Shown: piece after piece, positions 1 to 6,650 of the stretch | Numbering within the stretch: the stretch's first letter is position 1 | Layout: the number at the start of each line of letters is the position of its first letter | DNA from: Abiotrophia defectiva_A | GTDB taxonomy: Bacteria; Bacillota; Bacilli; Lactobacillales; Aerococcaceae | DNA length: 13,957 nucleotides | Reading direction: 5' to 3' | Assembly: GCA_963546405.1 (NCBI GenBank) | Contig: CAUUNL010000042.1 | Span: 1 to 13,957, forward strand | Notes under the pieces: model-generated | What the model was told of the DNA's origin: nothing | The model's database searches: none | What the model saw: only the letters and a program-made list of their open reading frames with translations | Position numbers and translations under genes: made by a program

Positions 1-221
1 GAATATAGAATGAGTAAAATAATCATGCAATATTATCGATTAGAATAGTTTAGTAATTGGCACCGTTAAAAAAGAGGATAATCTTGATTTTAAGAACTAT
101 TTAGTGGGATAGAATGACTGGAAATTCCGTCTTGATTTGTGTCAAAAAAACACTCAAAAATTCCGTCTGTCCTTCCATTATCAAAAAAGTGCATAAATTT
201 ACAAAAAATGAATCTATCCTC
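1..221. other. AT-rich intergenic stretch with small repeats, no gene seen
   Basis: I see no supported coding region here on either strand. The stretch holds an 11-bp direct repeat AAATTCCGTCT at 122-132 and 158-168, and an 11-bp perfect inverted repeat, AAAAGAGGATA at 70-80 and TATCCTCTTTT at 215-225. The right arm of the inverted repeat overlaps the likely -35 region of the promoter at 222-250, so the repeats could be regulator sites. In such an AT-rich stretch chance is also a good explanation. Confidence 0.4.
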
Positions 222-250
222 TTTTCAAGCGACTTAAGACGTGCTATAAT
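222..250 (+). promoter_or_regulatory. Sigma-A promoter with extended -10
   Basis: A perfect TATAAT at 245-250 is preceded by TGc (242-244), giving an extended -10. TTTTCA at 222-227 lies 17 bp upstream and matches the -35 consensus at 4 of 6 positions. Transcription would start near 257 and run through the hairpin leader into the small gene at 355-606, ending at the terminator at 666-702. Confidence 0.7.
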
Positions 251-279
251 GCCTTTGCAACCTGATAAAACTCCTCAAT

Positions 280-316
280 AAGGAAGTCAAGTATGGGGGT
301 ACTACTTCCTTGTTAA
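280..316 (+). promoter_or_regulatory. Leader hairpin overlapping a possible 7-codon leader ORF
   Basis: AAGGAAGT (280-287) pairs with ACTTCCTT (304-311), and AGTA (290-293) pairs with TACT (300-303), leaving a TGGGGG loop and a 2-nt bulge. Inside the hairpin is a tiny reading frame, ATG 293 to TAA 314-316, encoding MGVLLPC. Its ribosome binding site AAGGAAG (280-286) is the left arm of the stem, 6 nt from the ATG. Translation of the peptide and folding of the hairpin would therefore compete. There is no U-run after the stem, so it is not a simple terminator. Whether the peptide is made is unknown; the geometry resembles leader-peptide control, which is inference. Confidence 0.35.
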
Positions 317-354
317 ATATATAGTTTCATAGGATTTCCTTCTAAGCAAGAGGG

Positions 355-606
355 ATGACGAAGAGGCTTGCTCAAGTGCCTCAAGTCAAGGATTCGATGG
401 CTGAATGGATCTTCACCCATCCATGGTCAGGTAGCTACTATTTATGGATAGGGCTACTAAGACGCTTAAGGCGTTTTTCAACGGATCGTCATATATACAA
501 GGAGATGCTAGATTTTTGTCATCAGTATCAGGTGCGCGTGCAGAGCGAGGGCTCTGCACTTGAGGAGGCTTGGCTCGAGAGATTAGGGACTCTAGTGCTG
601 GGATAG
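355..606 (+). CDS. Small protein of unknown function
   Basis: This 83-residue reading frame sits between a clear promoter (222-250) and a clear terminator (666-702), so the segment is probably transcribed alone. I do not recognise the family. The product is basic in its middle (an LLRRLRRF stretch), rich in Trp and Tyr near the N terminus, acidic near the C terminus, and has no obvious signal peptide or membrane span. The ATG at 355 directly abuts an AGAGGG with almost no spacing, which is poor. The in-frame ATG at 397 has AAGGA 4 nt upstream and would give 69 residues; either start is possible. The start region can also fold, with AGCAAG at 345-350 pairing with CTTGCT at 367-372 around the first ATG. 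It could be a small regulatory or immunity-type protein, but nothing in the sequence shows this, and a structured RNA rather than a protein is an alternative. Confidence 0.45.
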   Translation: MTKRLAQVPQVKDSMAEWIFTHPWSGSYYLWIGLLRRLRRFSTDRHIYKEMLDFCHQYQVRVQSEGSALEEAWLERLGTLVLG

Positions 607-665
607 GCTTATTTTACATTTGAGGGATAATAAGCTGCTGGACAGAATTAAGCATTGACATGAAT

Positions 666-702
666 CGCACCTGCTTGCCACGATGCAAGAGGTGCGGTTT
701 TT
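666..702 (+). terminator. Rho-independent terminator
   Basis: CGCACCT (666-672) pairs with AGGTGCG (690-696), and CTTGC (674-678) pairs with GCAAG (685-689) around a 6-nt loop. A run of five Ts follows at 698-702. It ends the transcript that carries the small gene at 355-606. Confidence 0.85.
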
Positions 703-756
703 GCTTAGAGGAAATTATGGGGCAAGCTATTTAAAGTCCTGTATCGGTAGAAGCTG

Positions 757-765
757 TGCTATAAT
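757..765 (+). promoter_or_regulatory. Extended -10 promoter of the cupin gene
   Basis: TGc followed by a perfect TATAAT (760-765) lies about 30 bp before the cupin start codon. No good -35 is seen 17 bp upstream, as is common for extended -10 promoters. Confidence 0.65.
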
Positions 766-795
766 AGAACTATGAACTAGAGAGGAGTTTGAAGT

Positions 796-1095
796 ATGAA
801 AGTTTATCACGGTCGCACAGACATTGAACGTTTTGAGCATTTGGTGGAGACGCCTAGCCAGACAGTCACCCACCTGGTCCTACCTGCCGGGCAAGCCATC
901 GGCCAGCACCACGTCCCTTATACAGTAGTCGTCGTCCCAGTCAAAGGGCGGATTCTTTTCTCTGATGAGAAGGATACAGCCGAAATCTATCCCGGCGTCA
1001 TCATTCGAATGGCTCCTCACGAAGTACACTCCCTGGAAGCCGTCGAAGATAGCGAACTCATGGTCATCAAATCCCACCTAGCGCCAGAAGCCTAG
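796..1095 (+). CDS. Small single-domain cupin protein
   Basis: A 99-residue protein made of one cupin beta-barrel. The first cupin motif is visible at about residues 32-52 (GQAIGQHH then a hydrophobic strand and PVKG), and the second at about 66-83 (YPGVIIRMAPHEVH). The two His of the first motif and the His pair of the second could hold a metal, but the glutamate usual in motif 1 is not seen, so metal binding and catalysis are uncertain. No signal peptide is present, so it should be cytoplasmic. The ATG has a strong AGAGGAG 8 nt upstream. With its own promoter just before and a strong terminator just after, it appears to be a monocistronic gene. Small cupins of this kind include sugar or small-molecule binders and isomerases; the substrate cannot be told. 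Confidence 0.85.
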   Translation: MKVYHGRTDIERFEHLVETPSQTVTHLVLPAGQAIGQHHVPYTVVVVPVKGRILFSDEKDTAEIYPGVIIRMAPHEVHSLEAVEDSELMVIKSHLAPEA

Positions 1096-1102
1096 GAGAT
1101 AT

Positions 1103-1131
1103 AGCCCCTGTCCTTAGGATAGGGGCTTTTT
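1103..1131 (+). terminator. Rho-independent terminator
   Basis: AGCCCCT (1103-1109) pairs with AGGGGCT (1121-1127), extended inward by a G-U pair and TCC/GGA to a 3-nt loop, and followed by a run of Ts to 1131. It closes the cupin transcript just after the stop codon. Confidence 0.92.
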
Positions 1132-1136
1132 GGTGT

Positions 1137-1527
1137 GGGGGAAAGGACGACAAACGAGGCAGAATCTGTGAGCTAGTGGACCACTAGCTAGGTTGGAACC
1201 GGGGAAAAGGGGCGAAACTGAGGCGAAAGTCGAGAGCTAGTGGTCTACTCTGGAGAGTGGACCACTAGCTGAGCCGGAAATCGGGTAAAAGGGGCAGAAA
1301 CAAGGCGAAAGTCGCGAGCTAGTGGTCCACTCTGGAGAGTGGACCACTGGCTGGGCTATAAACCTGGAAAAAGGACCAAATCAGGGTGGAGTCATGAGCC
1401 AGTCCATTGATAAGAGGAACGATGGACTAGCTGTGAGCTTTTTCTGTCAAAAAGGTCGTTTAGGGGTGTTTTTTGTGAGGCCAGTCCATTGATAGGCAGA
1501 ACAATGGACTGGCGGAGTCCTCTTTGG
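1137..1527. repeat. Five-unit tandem array, each unit with a palindromic hairpin
   Basis: Five units in a row (about 1137-1200, 1201-1282, 1283-1364, 1365-1444, 1445-1527) each start with a G/A-rich segment of the type GGGGAAAAGG followed by a palindrome. Palindrome arms: 1171-1179/1181-1189 (9 bp), 1235-1251/1254-1270 (17 bp, one wobble), 1317-1333/1336-1352 (17 bp, one wobble), 1397-1409/1420-1432 (13 positions, one wobble and one mismatch) and 1480-1491/1502-1513 (12 bp, perfect, 10-nt loop). Arms of units 2-3 read AGCTAGTGGTCYACTCT, while those of units 4-5 read AGCCAGTCCATTG or close to it: the arm sequence changed but pairing was kept. Unit 1 lacks 17 bp from the middle of its palindrome. 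The array lies between the cupin terminator and the pullulanase promoter and holds no believable gene. Confidence 0.9.
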
Positions 1528-1540
1528 CTGGAAGATGAAT

Positions 1541-1554
1541 TGTTAGCGTTAACA
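1541..1554. promoter_or_regulatory. CcpA cre box upstream of the pullulanase gene
   Basis: TGTTAGCGTTAACA fits the catabolite-response consensus TGWAARCGYTWNCA at 13 of 14 positions, including the central CG. It is centred about 58 bp before the expected transcription start. CcpA bound here would tie pullulanase expression to preferred-sugar supply. Upstream cre boxes can repress or activate, so the direction of control is open. Confidence 0.7.
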
Positions 1555-1590
1555 AAATGGCCTAGGATAGGAGCCAAGAAGGGTAGAGCA

Positions 1591-1599
1591 TGCTATAAT
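1591..1599 (+). promoter_or_regulatory. Extended -10 promoter of the pullulanase gene
   Basis: TGcTATAAT (1591-1599) is an ideal extended -10. A second TATAAT lies at 1618-1623, closer to the start codon. Neither has a good -35. A start near 1606 would give a leader of about 38 nt containing the second box and the ribosome binding site. Confidence 0.65.
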
Positions 1600-1643
1600 A
1601 AAACAATGAAAGCGCATTATAATACAGAAGGGATATCTGAACT

Positions 1644-4600
1644 ATGAAAGATATGCAACCAACTCAAGTCCGACGCCAGGAGCGTTATGGCATTAAGAAA
1701 CTCAGTGTGGGAGTGGCTTCTGTCCTAGTAGCGACTACTCTATACTTCCTACCTGGCAGCGCCCAGGTCTTAGCCGCTAGTCAGGCTAATGAAGAGGCAT
1801 CTAGCAGCCAGTTAGCGGCTGACGCAGGCAACCAGGTGACACCAGCGCCAGCGGGTCAAGCAGACGTTGGGCAAGCTGATAGCGCCAAGCCAACTGACCA
1901 AGCCACTTCGGCGGGCCAAGCTGACAGCAATAAACCGGCTGAAGCCAGCCAAGCGGCGGACGGCGCTCAAGCAAGTGAGGCTACTAAACCGGCGGACAGC
2001 ACCAAGCCAACTGACGGCACTAACCCGACCGACACCACCAAGCCAACAGGCAGCGGCAAACCTTCAGACACCGCCAAACCAGCCGCTAACCCTGAGTCAG
2101 GCGTCAGCCCTACTGCTACCCCGGTAGCGGCGCCGCAGGTGGCGCCGGCCAACCAGGCGCCGGAGATTCCGGCGGGGCATTTCCGTATGCATTTTGCTAA
2201 GTTGCCAAGCGATAATATTAGCGAGATTGGCGCCTGGGTCTGGGGCAGTGGGGTTCAAGCGCCGTCTGACAACTGGCCGACTGGGGCCATGCGCTTCTCG
2301 GAAGACAAGAAGACGGCTTATGGCTACTATCTGGATGTGCCGGTGACACCTCAGGCGACCGCCATCAACTACTTGCTTAACAATGTCAACGATGGCAGCA
2401 AGAAGTTTACCGAGGACCTCAGCCTGGCCATCACCAATCCGCAAATGAAACAAGCCTGGTTGGACGAAAACTACCAGGCCAGTGTGGAGGAGCCAATTCC
2501 TGCCAACAAGAACCGCCTGCGCGTCCACTACCACCGGGCTGACGGCCAGTATGACAACTGGGGTCTCTGGGTCTGGGGTAAGGATGTGGAACATCCCTCT
2601 AGCGACTGGCCTAAGGGCGCCCTAGAATTCAATCAGAGCGGGCCTTTTGGTCGCTACTTAGATTTACCTATTACAGAACTTGGAAAGGACATTCATTTCT
2701 TACTCGTGAACAAAGCAACTTCAAAACAAACCAAAGACATGAGCTTCAGCGACCGCGCCAACCATGAGCAAGTCTACTTGCATGATGAGGAAGACACGGT
2801 CTACACGACGCCATTTAAGACCTTATCTGAACGTATTACCCGTGCCGAAGTGACGGCGCCGCACCAAGTCTTAGCTAACTTTACGGCAGTGGACCAGTTG
2901 GACCTAGCCAAAGTCCAGCAAGACCTAGCCGTTACCACTAACACCGGTCAAACAGTCAAAGTCACTAAGATTGAAGTTGACGCAGCTAACAAGCGTCTGA
3001 TTCTAACAACTGAAGAGGATGTCAGCCGGACGCCGCTTAAGCTGACCTATCATGACGAGACCGTCAATAGCCAGACTGGTTGGAAGCTAACTGACTCTCT
3101 CTATAACTATCAGGGCGAGTTAGGCTCTACCCTACAGGCAGACGGTTCCGCTCTTATGCGACTCTGGGCGCCAAGCGCGGACGCCGTTACGGCTGTCCTC
3201 TATGACAAGGATAATCCGGATCAAGTGCTAGCGCGCGTGCCTTTGACTAAGGATGCTAGCACTGGCCTTTGGACGGTGACCTTGGATGGCCAAAACACGC
3301 CAGCCAAGAATCTGGACGGCTACTTCTATCACTATCAAGTGGACCGCGGCGGTCAGTCGGTTCTGGTCTTAGACCCTTATGCTAAGTCCTTAGCCAAATG
3401 GGACCAAGCCACTGCCAAGGAAAAAGTAGCCAAGGCTGCCATCGTGGATCCAAATAAGATTGGACCAGCCTTATCCTATGCTAATATTCCAGGCTTCAAG
3501 AAACGTGAAGATGCGGTCATCTATGAAGCCCATGTCCGCGACTTTACTTCTGATCCTAAATTAGAAGGCCAGCTCAAGTCACCATTTGGGACCTTCTCGG
3601 CCTTTGCGGAACGTCTCGGCTACCTCAAGCAATTGGGTGTGACCCATATCCAGCTCTTGCCAGTCATGAGTTACTACTTTGCTAATGAGAGCGCTCGTGC
3701 TCAGCGTGAGCTCCAACCAAGCACCCAAAACAATAACTACAACTGGGGCTATGACCCGCAATCCTACTTCAGTCTTAGTGGCATGTATGCTAGCGACCCA
3801 AGCAAGCCACAAGCCCGCATTGAAGAATTCAAGCAATTAATCAAGGCTATCCATGACCAAGGCATGGGGGTTATCATGGACGTGGTCTACAACCACACGG
3901 CTAAGACCCATATCTTTGAAGACATTGAACCAGGTTACTACCACTTCACGAATGCAGATGGCAGTCCACGCGAAAGCTTCGGTGGCGGGCGTCTAGGGAC
4001 TACCCATAAGATGGCGCGTCGCGTCCTAGTGGATTCCATTAAGTACTGGACCGACACCTTCAAGGTGGACGGCTTCCGCTTCGACATGATGGGGGACCAT
4101 GATGCTGAAGCCATTGCCCAGGCTTACCGGGCAGCCAGCGCCCTCAATCCTAAGGTCTTCATGCTTGGGGAAGGTTGGCGGACCTTTGTCGGGGACGAAG
4201 GGGATCCTGTTCAAGCGGCCGACCAAGACTGGATGCGCTCAACCGACGGTGTGGCGGTCTTCTCCGATGAAATTCGTAACGAGCTCAAGTCCGGCTACCC
4301 ATCTGAAGGTCAACCGCGCTTCTTGACAGGCGGGCCACGCAATGTCTACCAAATCTTCAATAATATTATTGCCAACCCAAGTAACTTTATTGCAGATGCA
4401 CCGGGTGACGTGATTCAATACATTGCTGCCCACGATAACTTGACCCTGCACGATATTATCGCCCAATCCATTAAGAAGGATCCTAAGACTCATGCGGCTG
4501 AGATTCATCAACGCATTCGTTTGGGTAACCTCATGATTCTGACTTCCCAAGGGACACCATTTATCCATTCCGGTCAGGAAATGGGGCGGACCAAGCAATT

Positions 4601-5411
4601 GTTAGACCCAGCCTACAAGAATAAGGTGGACGACGACAAGGCGCCTTATAAGACCCATCTCCTAGTCGATGAACAGGGCAAGCCATTCGACTATCCATAC
4701 TTCGTTCACGATTCCTATGATTCTTCTGATAGCATTAACCGCTTTGACTGGAGTAAGGTGGCGGGGGATGGCCAATATCCTCACAACCAAGCGACGCTAG
4801 CCTATACTCGCGGCTTGATTGCCTTACGTAAGTCTACCGATGCTTTCCGCAAGGGGACGGCTAAGGAAATCGCCGACCAGGTGACCATGATGACGTCGCC
4901 AGACATTGCGGATAGCGATAATGTCATTGCCTATCAGGCGGTAGACTCTAATGGCGACCGCTATGTGGTGGTAGTCAACGCGGATAATAAGGTTCGCAAG
5001 CTACGCTTCAATCCTGAGCGCTTCCCTGGTTTGGATAAGGCAGAAGCCTTGGTGGACGGGGCTCGCGCCGGGACCCAAGCCTTGACGGATCTAGTAGGGG
5101 TAGCCTACGATGCAGAATCTGTCACCTTGCAACCTTTGACGGCGACGATCTTGCGGATTAAGGCCAAGCCAGATCAAGCGCCTCAGCCTGGCCCTGATCA
5201 AGAAAGCCAAGCGCCAGACCGTATTGATCCTCTGTCTGTGGCGCGTGCCGGTTTTGGAGGTGTTGGCGGCGATGTGGCCCAAGCACCAGCAGGCCAATTG
5301 CCTGCAACCGGTGAGAGCCAAGCCCCACTCAGTCTCTGGGCGGCGGTTATGGCCGGCTTAGGTAGCCTCATGGTCGGCCTAGGCTTGAAGAAAGAACGCG
5401 AGGCACAATAG
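1644..5411 (+). CDS. pulA: Cell-wall-anchored type I pullulanase
   Basis: A surface enzyme that cleaves alpha-1,6 branch links of pullulan, starch or glycogen. Order of parts in its 1255 residues: YSIRK-type signal peptide (RYGIKKLSVGVASVL, about 15-30, cleavage near 45); Ala/Pro/Thr/Gln-rich linker to about 178; two CBM41 glucan-binding modules (about 180-275 and 291-385, both with the W-x-W-G core); an Ig-like domain; a CBM48 from about 495; and the GH13 catalytic domain from about 620. Seen there are the type I signature YNWGYDP (699-705), DVVYNH (746-751), GFRFD with nucleophile D814, GEGW with acid/base E843, and H930-D931. The end has LPATG (1219-1223), a hydrophobic span and a basic tail for sortase anchoring. 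All key residues are present. ATG 1644 has AGAAGGG about 11 nt upstream. Streptococcal relatives (PulA/SpuA) bind host glycogen. It is monocistronic, probably under CcpA control. Confidence 0.96.
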   Translation: MKDMQPTQVRRQERYGIKKLSVGVASVLVATTLYFLPGSAQVLAASQANEEASSSQLAADAGNQVTPAPAGQADVGQADSAKPTDQATSAGQADSNKPAEASQAADGAQASEATKPADSTKPTDGTNPTDTTKPTGSGKPSDTAKPAANPESGVSPTATPVAAPQVAPANQAPEIPAGHFRMHFAKLPSDNISEIGAWVWGSGVQAPSDNWPTGAMRFSEDKKTAYGYYLDVPVTPQATAINYLLNNVNDGSKKFTEDLSLAITNPQMKQAWLDENYQASVEEPIPANKNRLRVHYHRADGQYDNWGLWVWGKDVEHPSSDWPKGALEFNQSGPFGRYLDLPITELGKDIHFLLVNKATSKQTKDMSFSDRANHEQVYLHDEEDTVYTTPFKTLSERITRAEVTAPHQVLANFTAVDQLDLAKVQQDLAVTTNTGQTVKVTKIEVDAANKRLILTTEEDVSRTPLKLTYHDETVNSQTGWKLTDSLYNYQGELGSTLQADGSALMRLWAPSADAVTAVLYDKDNPDQVLARVPLTKDASTGLWTVTLDGQNTPAKNLDGYFYHYQVDRGGQSVLVLDPYAKSLAKWDQATAKEKVAKAAIVDPNKIGPALSYANIPGFKKREDAVIYEAHVRDFTSDPKLEGQLKSPFGTFSAFAERLGYLKQLGVTHIQLLPVMSYYFANESARAQRELQPSTQNNNYNWGYDPQSYFSLSGMYASDPSKPQARIEEFKQLIKAIHDQGMGVIMDVVYNHTAKTHIFEDIEPGYYHFTNADGSPRESFGGGRLGTTHKMARRVLVDSIKYWTDTFKVDGFRFDMMGDHDAEAIAQAYRAASALNPKVFMLGEGWRTFVGDEGDPVQAADQDWMRSTDGVAVFSDEIRNELKSGYPSEGQPRFLTGGPRNVYQIFNNIIANPSNFIADAPGDVIQYIAAHDNLTLHDIIAQSIKKDPKTHAAEIHQRIRLGNLMILTSQGTPFIHSGQEMGRTKQLLDPAYKNKVDDDKAPYKTHLLVDEQGKPFDYPYFVHDSYDSSDSINRFDWSKVAGDGQYPHNQATLAYTRGLIALRKSTDAFRKGTAKEIADQVTMMTSPDIADSDNVIAYQAVDSNGDRYVVVVNADNKVRKLRFNPERFPGLDKAEALVDGARAGTQALTDLVGVAYDAESVTLQPLTATILRIKAKPDQAPQPGPDQESQAPDRIDPLSVARAGFGGVGGDVAQAPAGQLPATGESQAPLSLWAAVMAGLGSLMVGLGLKKEREAQ
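1779..2177 (+). repeat. Low-complexity linker with degenerate repeats inside the pullulanase gene
   Basis: Codes for about residues 46-178: Ala-, Gln-, Thr- and Pro-rich, with degenerate repeats such as QADSAKPTDQ, KPADSTKPTDGT and NPTDTTKPTG. It joins the signal peptide to the first CBM41 module and is probably unfolded. Its repeat nature makes length variation between strains likely. Confidence 0.7.
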
Positions 5412-5425
5412 AATAAAGTAAACTT

Positions 5426-5460
5426 AAAAGGTAGGGGTTTATCCCCTGCCTTTTACTTTG
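5426..5460 (+). terminator. Rho-independent terminator of the pullulanase gene
   Basis: AAAAGG (5426-5431), a T-G wobble and AGGGG (5433-5437) pair with CCCCT (5443-5447) and CCTTTT (5449-5454), a 12-bp stem with a 5-nt loop, followed by a T-rich tail. It begins 15 bp after the pullulanase stop codon and separates it from the capsule operon. Confidence 0.9.
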
Positions 5461-5461
5461 T

Positions 5462-5820
5462 TTGTGTGCTAGCTTAACAAGGGTGATGTCGGTAGCTTGA
5501 GTCGAGCTAGTAACTTGTATGTTGATTGTTAGGCCTTAGCACAAGCAACTTAGTTAAGCGCATGGTGGTGACACAAAAGTCGTCATCAGAATCTGATTAT
5601 ATAGAGGCTTAATATCAGAGAAGTCAAAAATTTTAAAGCTAGCTTATAGAAGCTAGAAGAAGTTCTTATACTAATTGAAAGTGGCTGAATCGTTAATTTA
5701 TCAACCCTTTTAGTAGGAATATAAGGGACAACGGTTAGCGGATTCACTTTCAGTTTTAACATAATTGAGCAAAATGTATAGAAGAAACCGATTAAGTTTT
5801 ACAGGTCTATATACTTTTAA
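5462..5820. other. Non-coding region with several inverted repeats
   Basis: No believable gene is seen. TGTGCTA (5465-5471) can pair with TAGCACA (5537-5543), while the adjoining GCTTAAC (5472-5478) can pair with GTTAAGC (5553-5559); the order of the arms makes these two helices hard to form together. CTAGCTT (5639-5645) pairs with AAGCTAG (5650-5656) around ATAG. A long imperfect hairpin covers 5676-5752: TGAAAGTG pairs with CACTTTCA at its base, AATC (5688-5691) with GATT (5741-5744), and CCCTT (5705-5709) with AAGGG (5723-5727) near the top. They could be regulator sites or remnants of a small mobile repeat; no target-site duplication is evident. Confidence 0.5.
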
Positions 5821-5838
5821 TGGCGGCTATGTTACAAT
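5810..5838 (+). promoter_or_regulatory. Likely promoter of the capsule operon
   Basis: TGtTACAAT (5830-5838) is an extended -10 with one departure from TATAAT. TATACT at 5810-5815, 17 bp upstream, is a weak -35. The start would be near 5845, about 60 nt before cpsB. Just downstream the leader can form a hairpin, TGGCGC (5853-5858) with GCGCCA (5867-5872). Confidence 0.5.
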
Positions 5839-5852
5839 AGGTTGGACAAATT

Positions 5853-5872
5853 TGGCGCCCCCTAGAGCGCCA
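5853..5872 (+). promoter_or_regulatory. GC-rich hairpin in the capsule operon leader
   Basis: TGGCGC and GCGCCA form a 6-bp perfect stem around an 8-nt loop. It lies 20 nt before the AAGGTGG ribosome binding site of cpsB and has no U-run, so it is more likely an mRNA-stabilising element or a palindromic operator than a terminator. Confidence 0.4.
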
Positions 5873-5906
5873 GTGATATTGAGTGAGAGGATAAGGTGGC
5901 ATAAGC

Positions 5907-6650
5907 ATGATAGATATACATTCCCATGTGCTCTATGGCGTGGATGACGGGGCTCAGTCCTTGGATGAGACGCGGGCACTTTTGCGTCAAGCTTATGATC
6001 AAGGTATTAGGACCCTCATTGCGACACCCCACCAACGCAAAGGGCGCTTCGAGGCTAGTCGTTCCACTATTGACAAGCATTTCCAGGACCTTCAAGCTAT
6101 TGCTCAAGAAGTAGCACCAGACCTGACTGTGCATTTAGGCACAGAAGTCTTCTATTCTAATAGTATGCTTGACCGACTAGAGTTAGGACAAATTCTGACT
6201 TTAGCCGGCAGTGATTATGTCTTGGTGGAATTCGATTATGGGCTCCCTTACCGGGAAATTGTACGAGCCATTCGAGCCATCCAGGGCTTGGCTTATGATG
6301 TGGTCATTGCTCACATTGAGCGTTACGACGCCTTCCACAAGCATCCGGAACGCGTGCAAGAAATGAGAAGACTAGGCTGTCTAATCCAAGTCAATGCTGC
6401 TAGTCTCTTGCCAATGGGGCTCTTTGACCCTTACAAGGTGCTCAAGAAGCGAGCACGCCAACTCTTAGATGCCGACTTAATCGACATCATTGCCAGTGAT
6501 GCTCATCACGTAGAAAGCCGTCCTTATCATATGGCTGAAGCCTATGCCTTTGTAGCCAAAAAATATGGAGACGACTATGCCCACCAACTCTTTGTCAGCA
6601 AGCCTGAAAAAATAATAGGAAAAGGAAGTTCACACCCCCATGGAAACTAA
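5907..6650 (+). CDS. cpsB: CpsB/Wzh-type PHP-family protein-tyrosine phosphatase
   Basis: A manganese-dependent phosphatase of the PHP fold that removes phosphate from the tyrosine tail of CpsD and so helps set capsule output. At 247 residues it has the usual family length. Metal ligands expected for the family are all visible: H5 and H7 in DIHSH, D14 in DDG, H42 in ATPH, E80 in GTEV, H136 in AHIERY, and D198 and H200 in SDAHH. It has no signal peptide and acts in the cytoplasm. The ATG is preceded by AAGGTGG with 7 nt spacing. It is the first gene of the capsule operon, and its end overlaps the start of cpsC by 11 nt, implying coupled translation. In streptococci a LytR-type cpsA gene usually stands before it; here there is only non-coding DNA and the pullulanase. 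Confidence 0.95.
   Translation: MIDIHSHVLYGVDDGAQSLDETRALLRQAYDQGIRTLIATPHQRKGRFEASRSTIDKHFQDLQAIAQEVAPDLTVHLGTEVFYSNSMLDRLELGQILTLAGSDYVLVEFDYGLPYREIVRAIRAIQGLAYDVVIAHIERYDAFHKHPERVQEMRRLGCLIQVNAASLLPMGLFDPYKVLKKRARQLLDADLIDIIASDAHHVESRPYHMAEAYAFVAKKYGDDYAHQLFVSKPEKIIGKGSSHPHGN

Noticed and set aside
257..700. RNase P RNA, tmRNA or a T-box leader
   Set aside because: None of the conserved core sequences of these RNAs is seen, although the segment is structured.
1392..1577. 61-codon minus-strand reading frame in the tandem repeat region
   Set aside because: It lies across the hairpin array, has no good ribosome site, and the product shows no recognisable motif.
2097..2594. 165-codon minus-strand reading frame inside the pullulanase gene
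   Set aside because: It is antisense to well-defined CBM41 coding sequence; long antisense frames are common in GC-richer genes.
5500..5512. GTCGAGCTAGT as a stray copy of the tandem hairpin unit
   Set aside because: It matches only about 11 bases with a gap, and the partner arm is absent; chance is likely.
5676..5752. Complete MITE or insertion sequence
   Set aside because: The inverted repeats are imperfect, there is no target-site duplication and no transposase.
5765..5947. 60-codon reading frame before cpsB
   Set aside because: It starts at TTG without a ribosome site, crosses the likely promoter and runs into cpsB in another frame.
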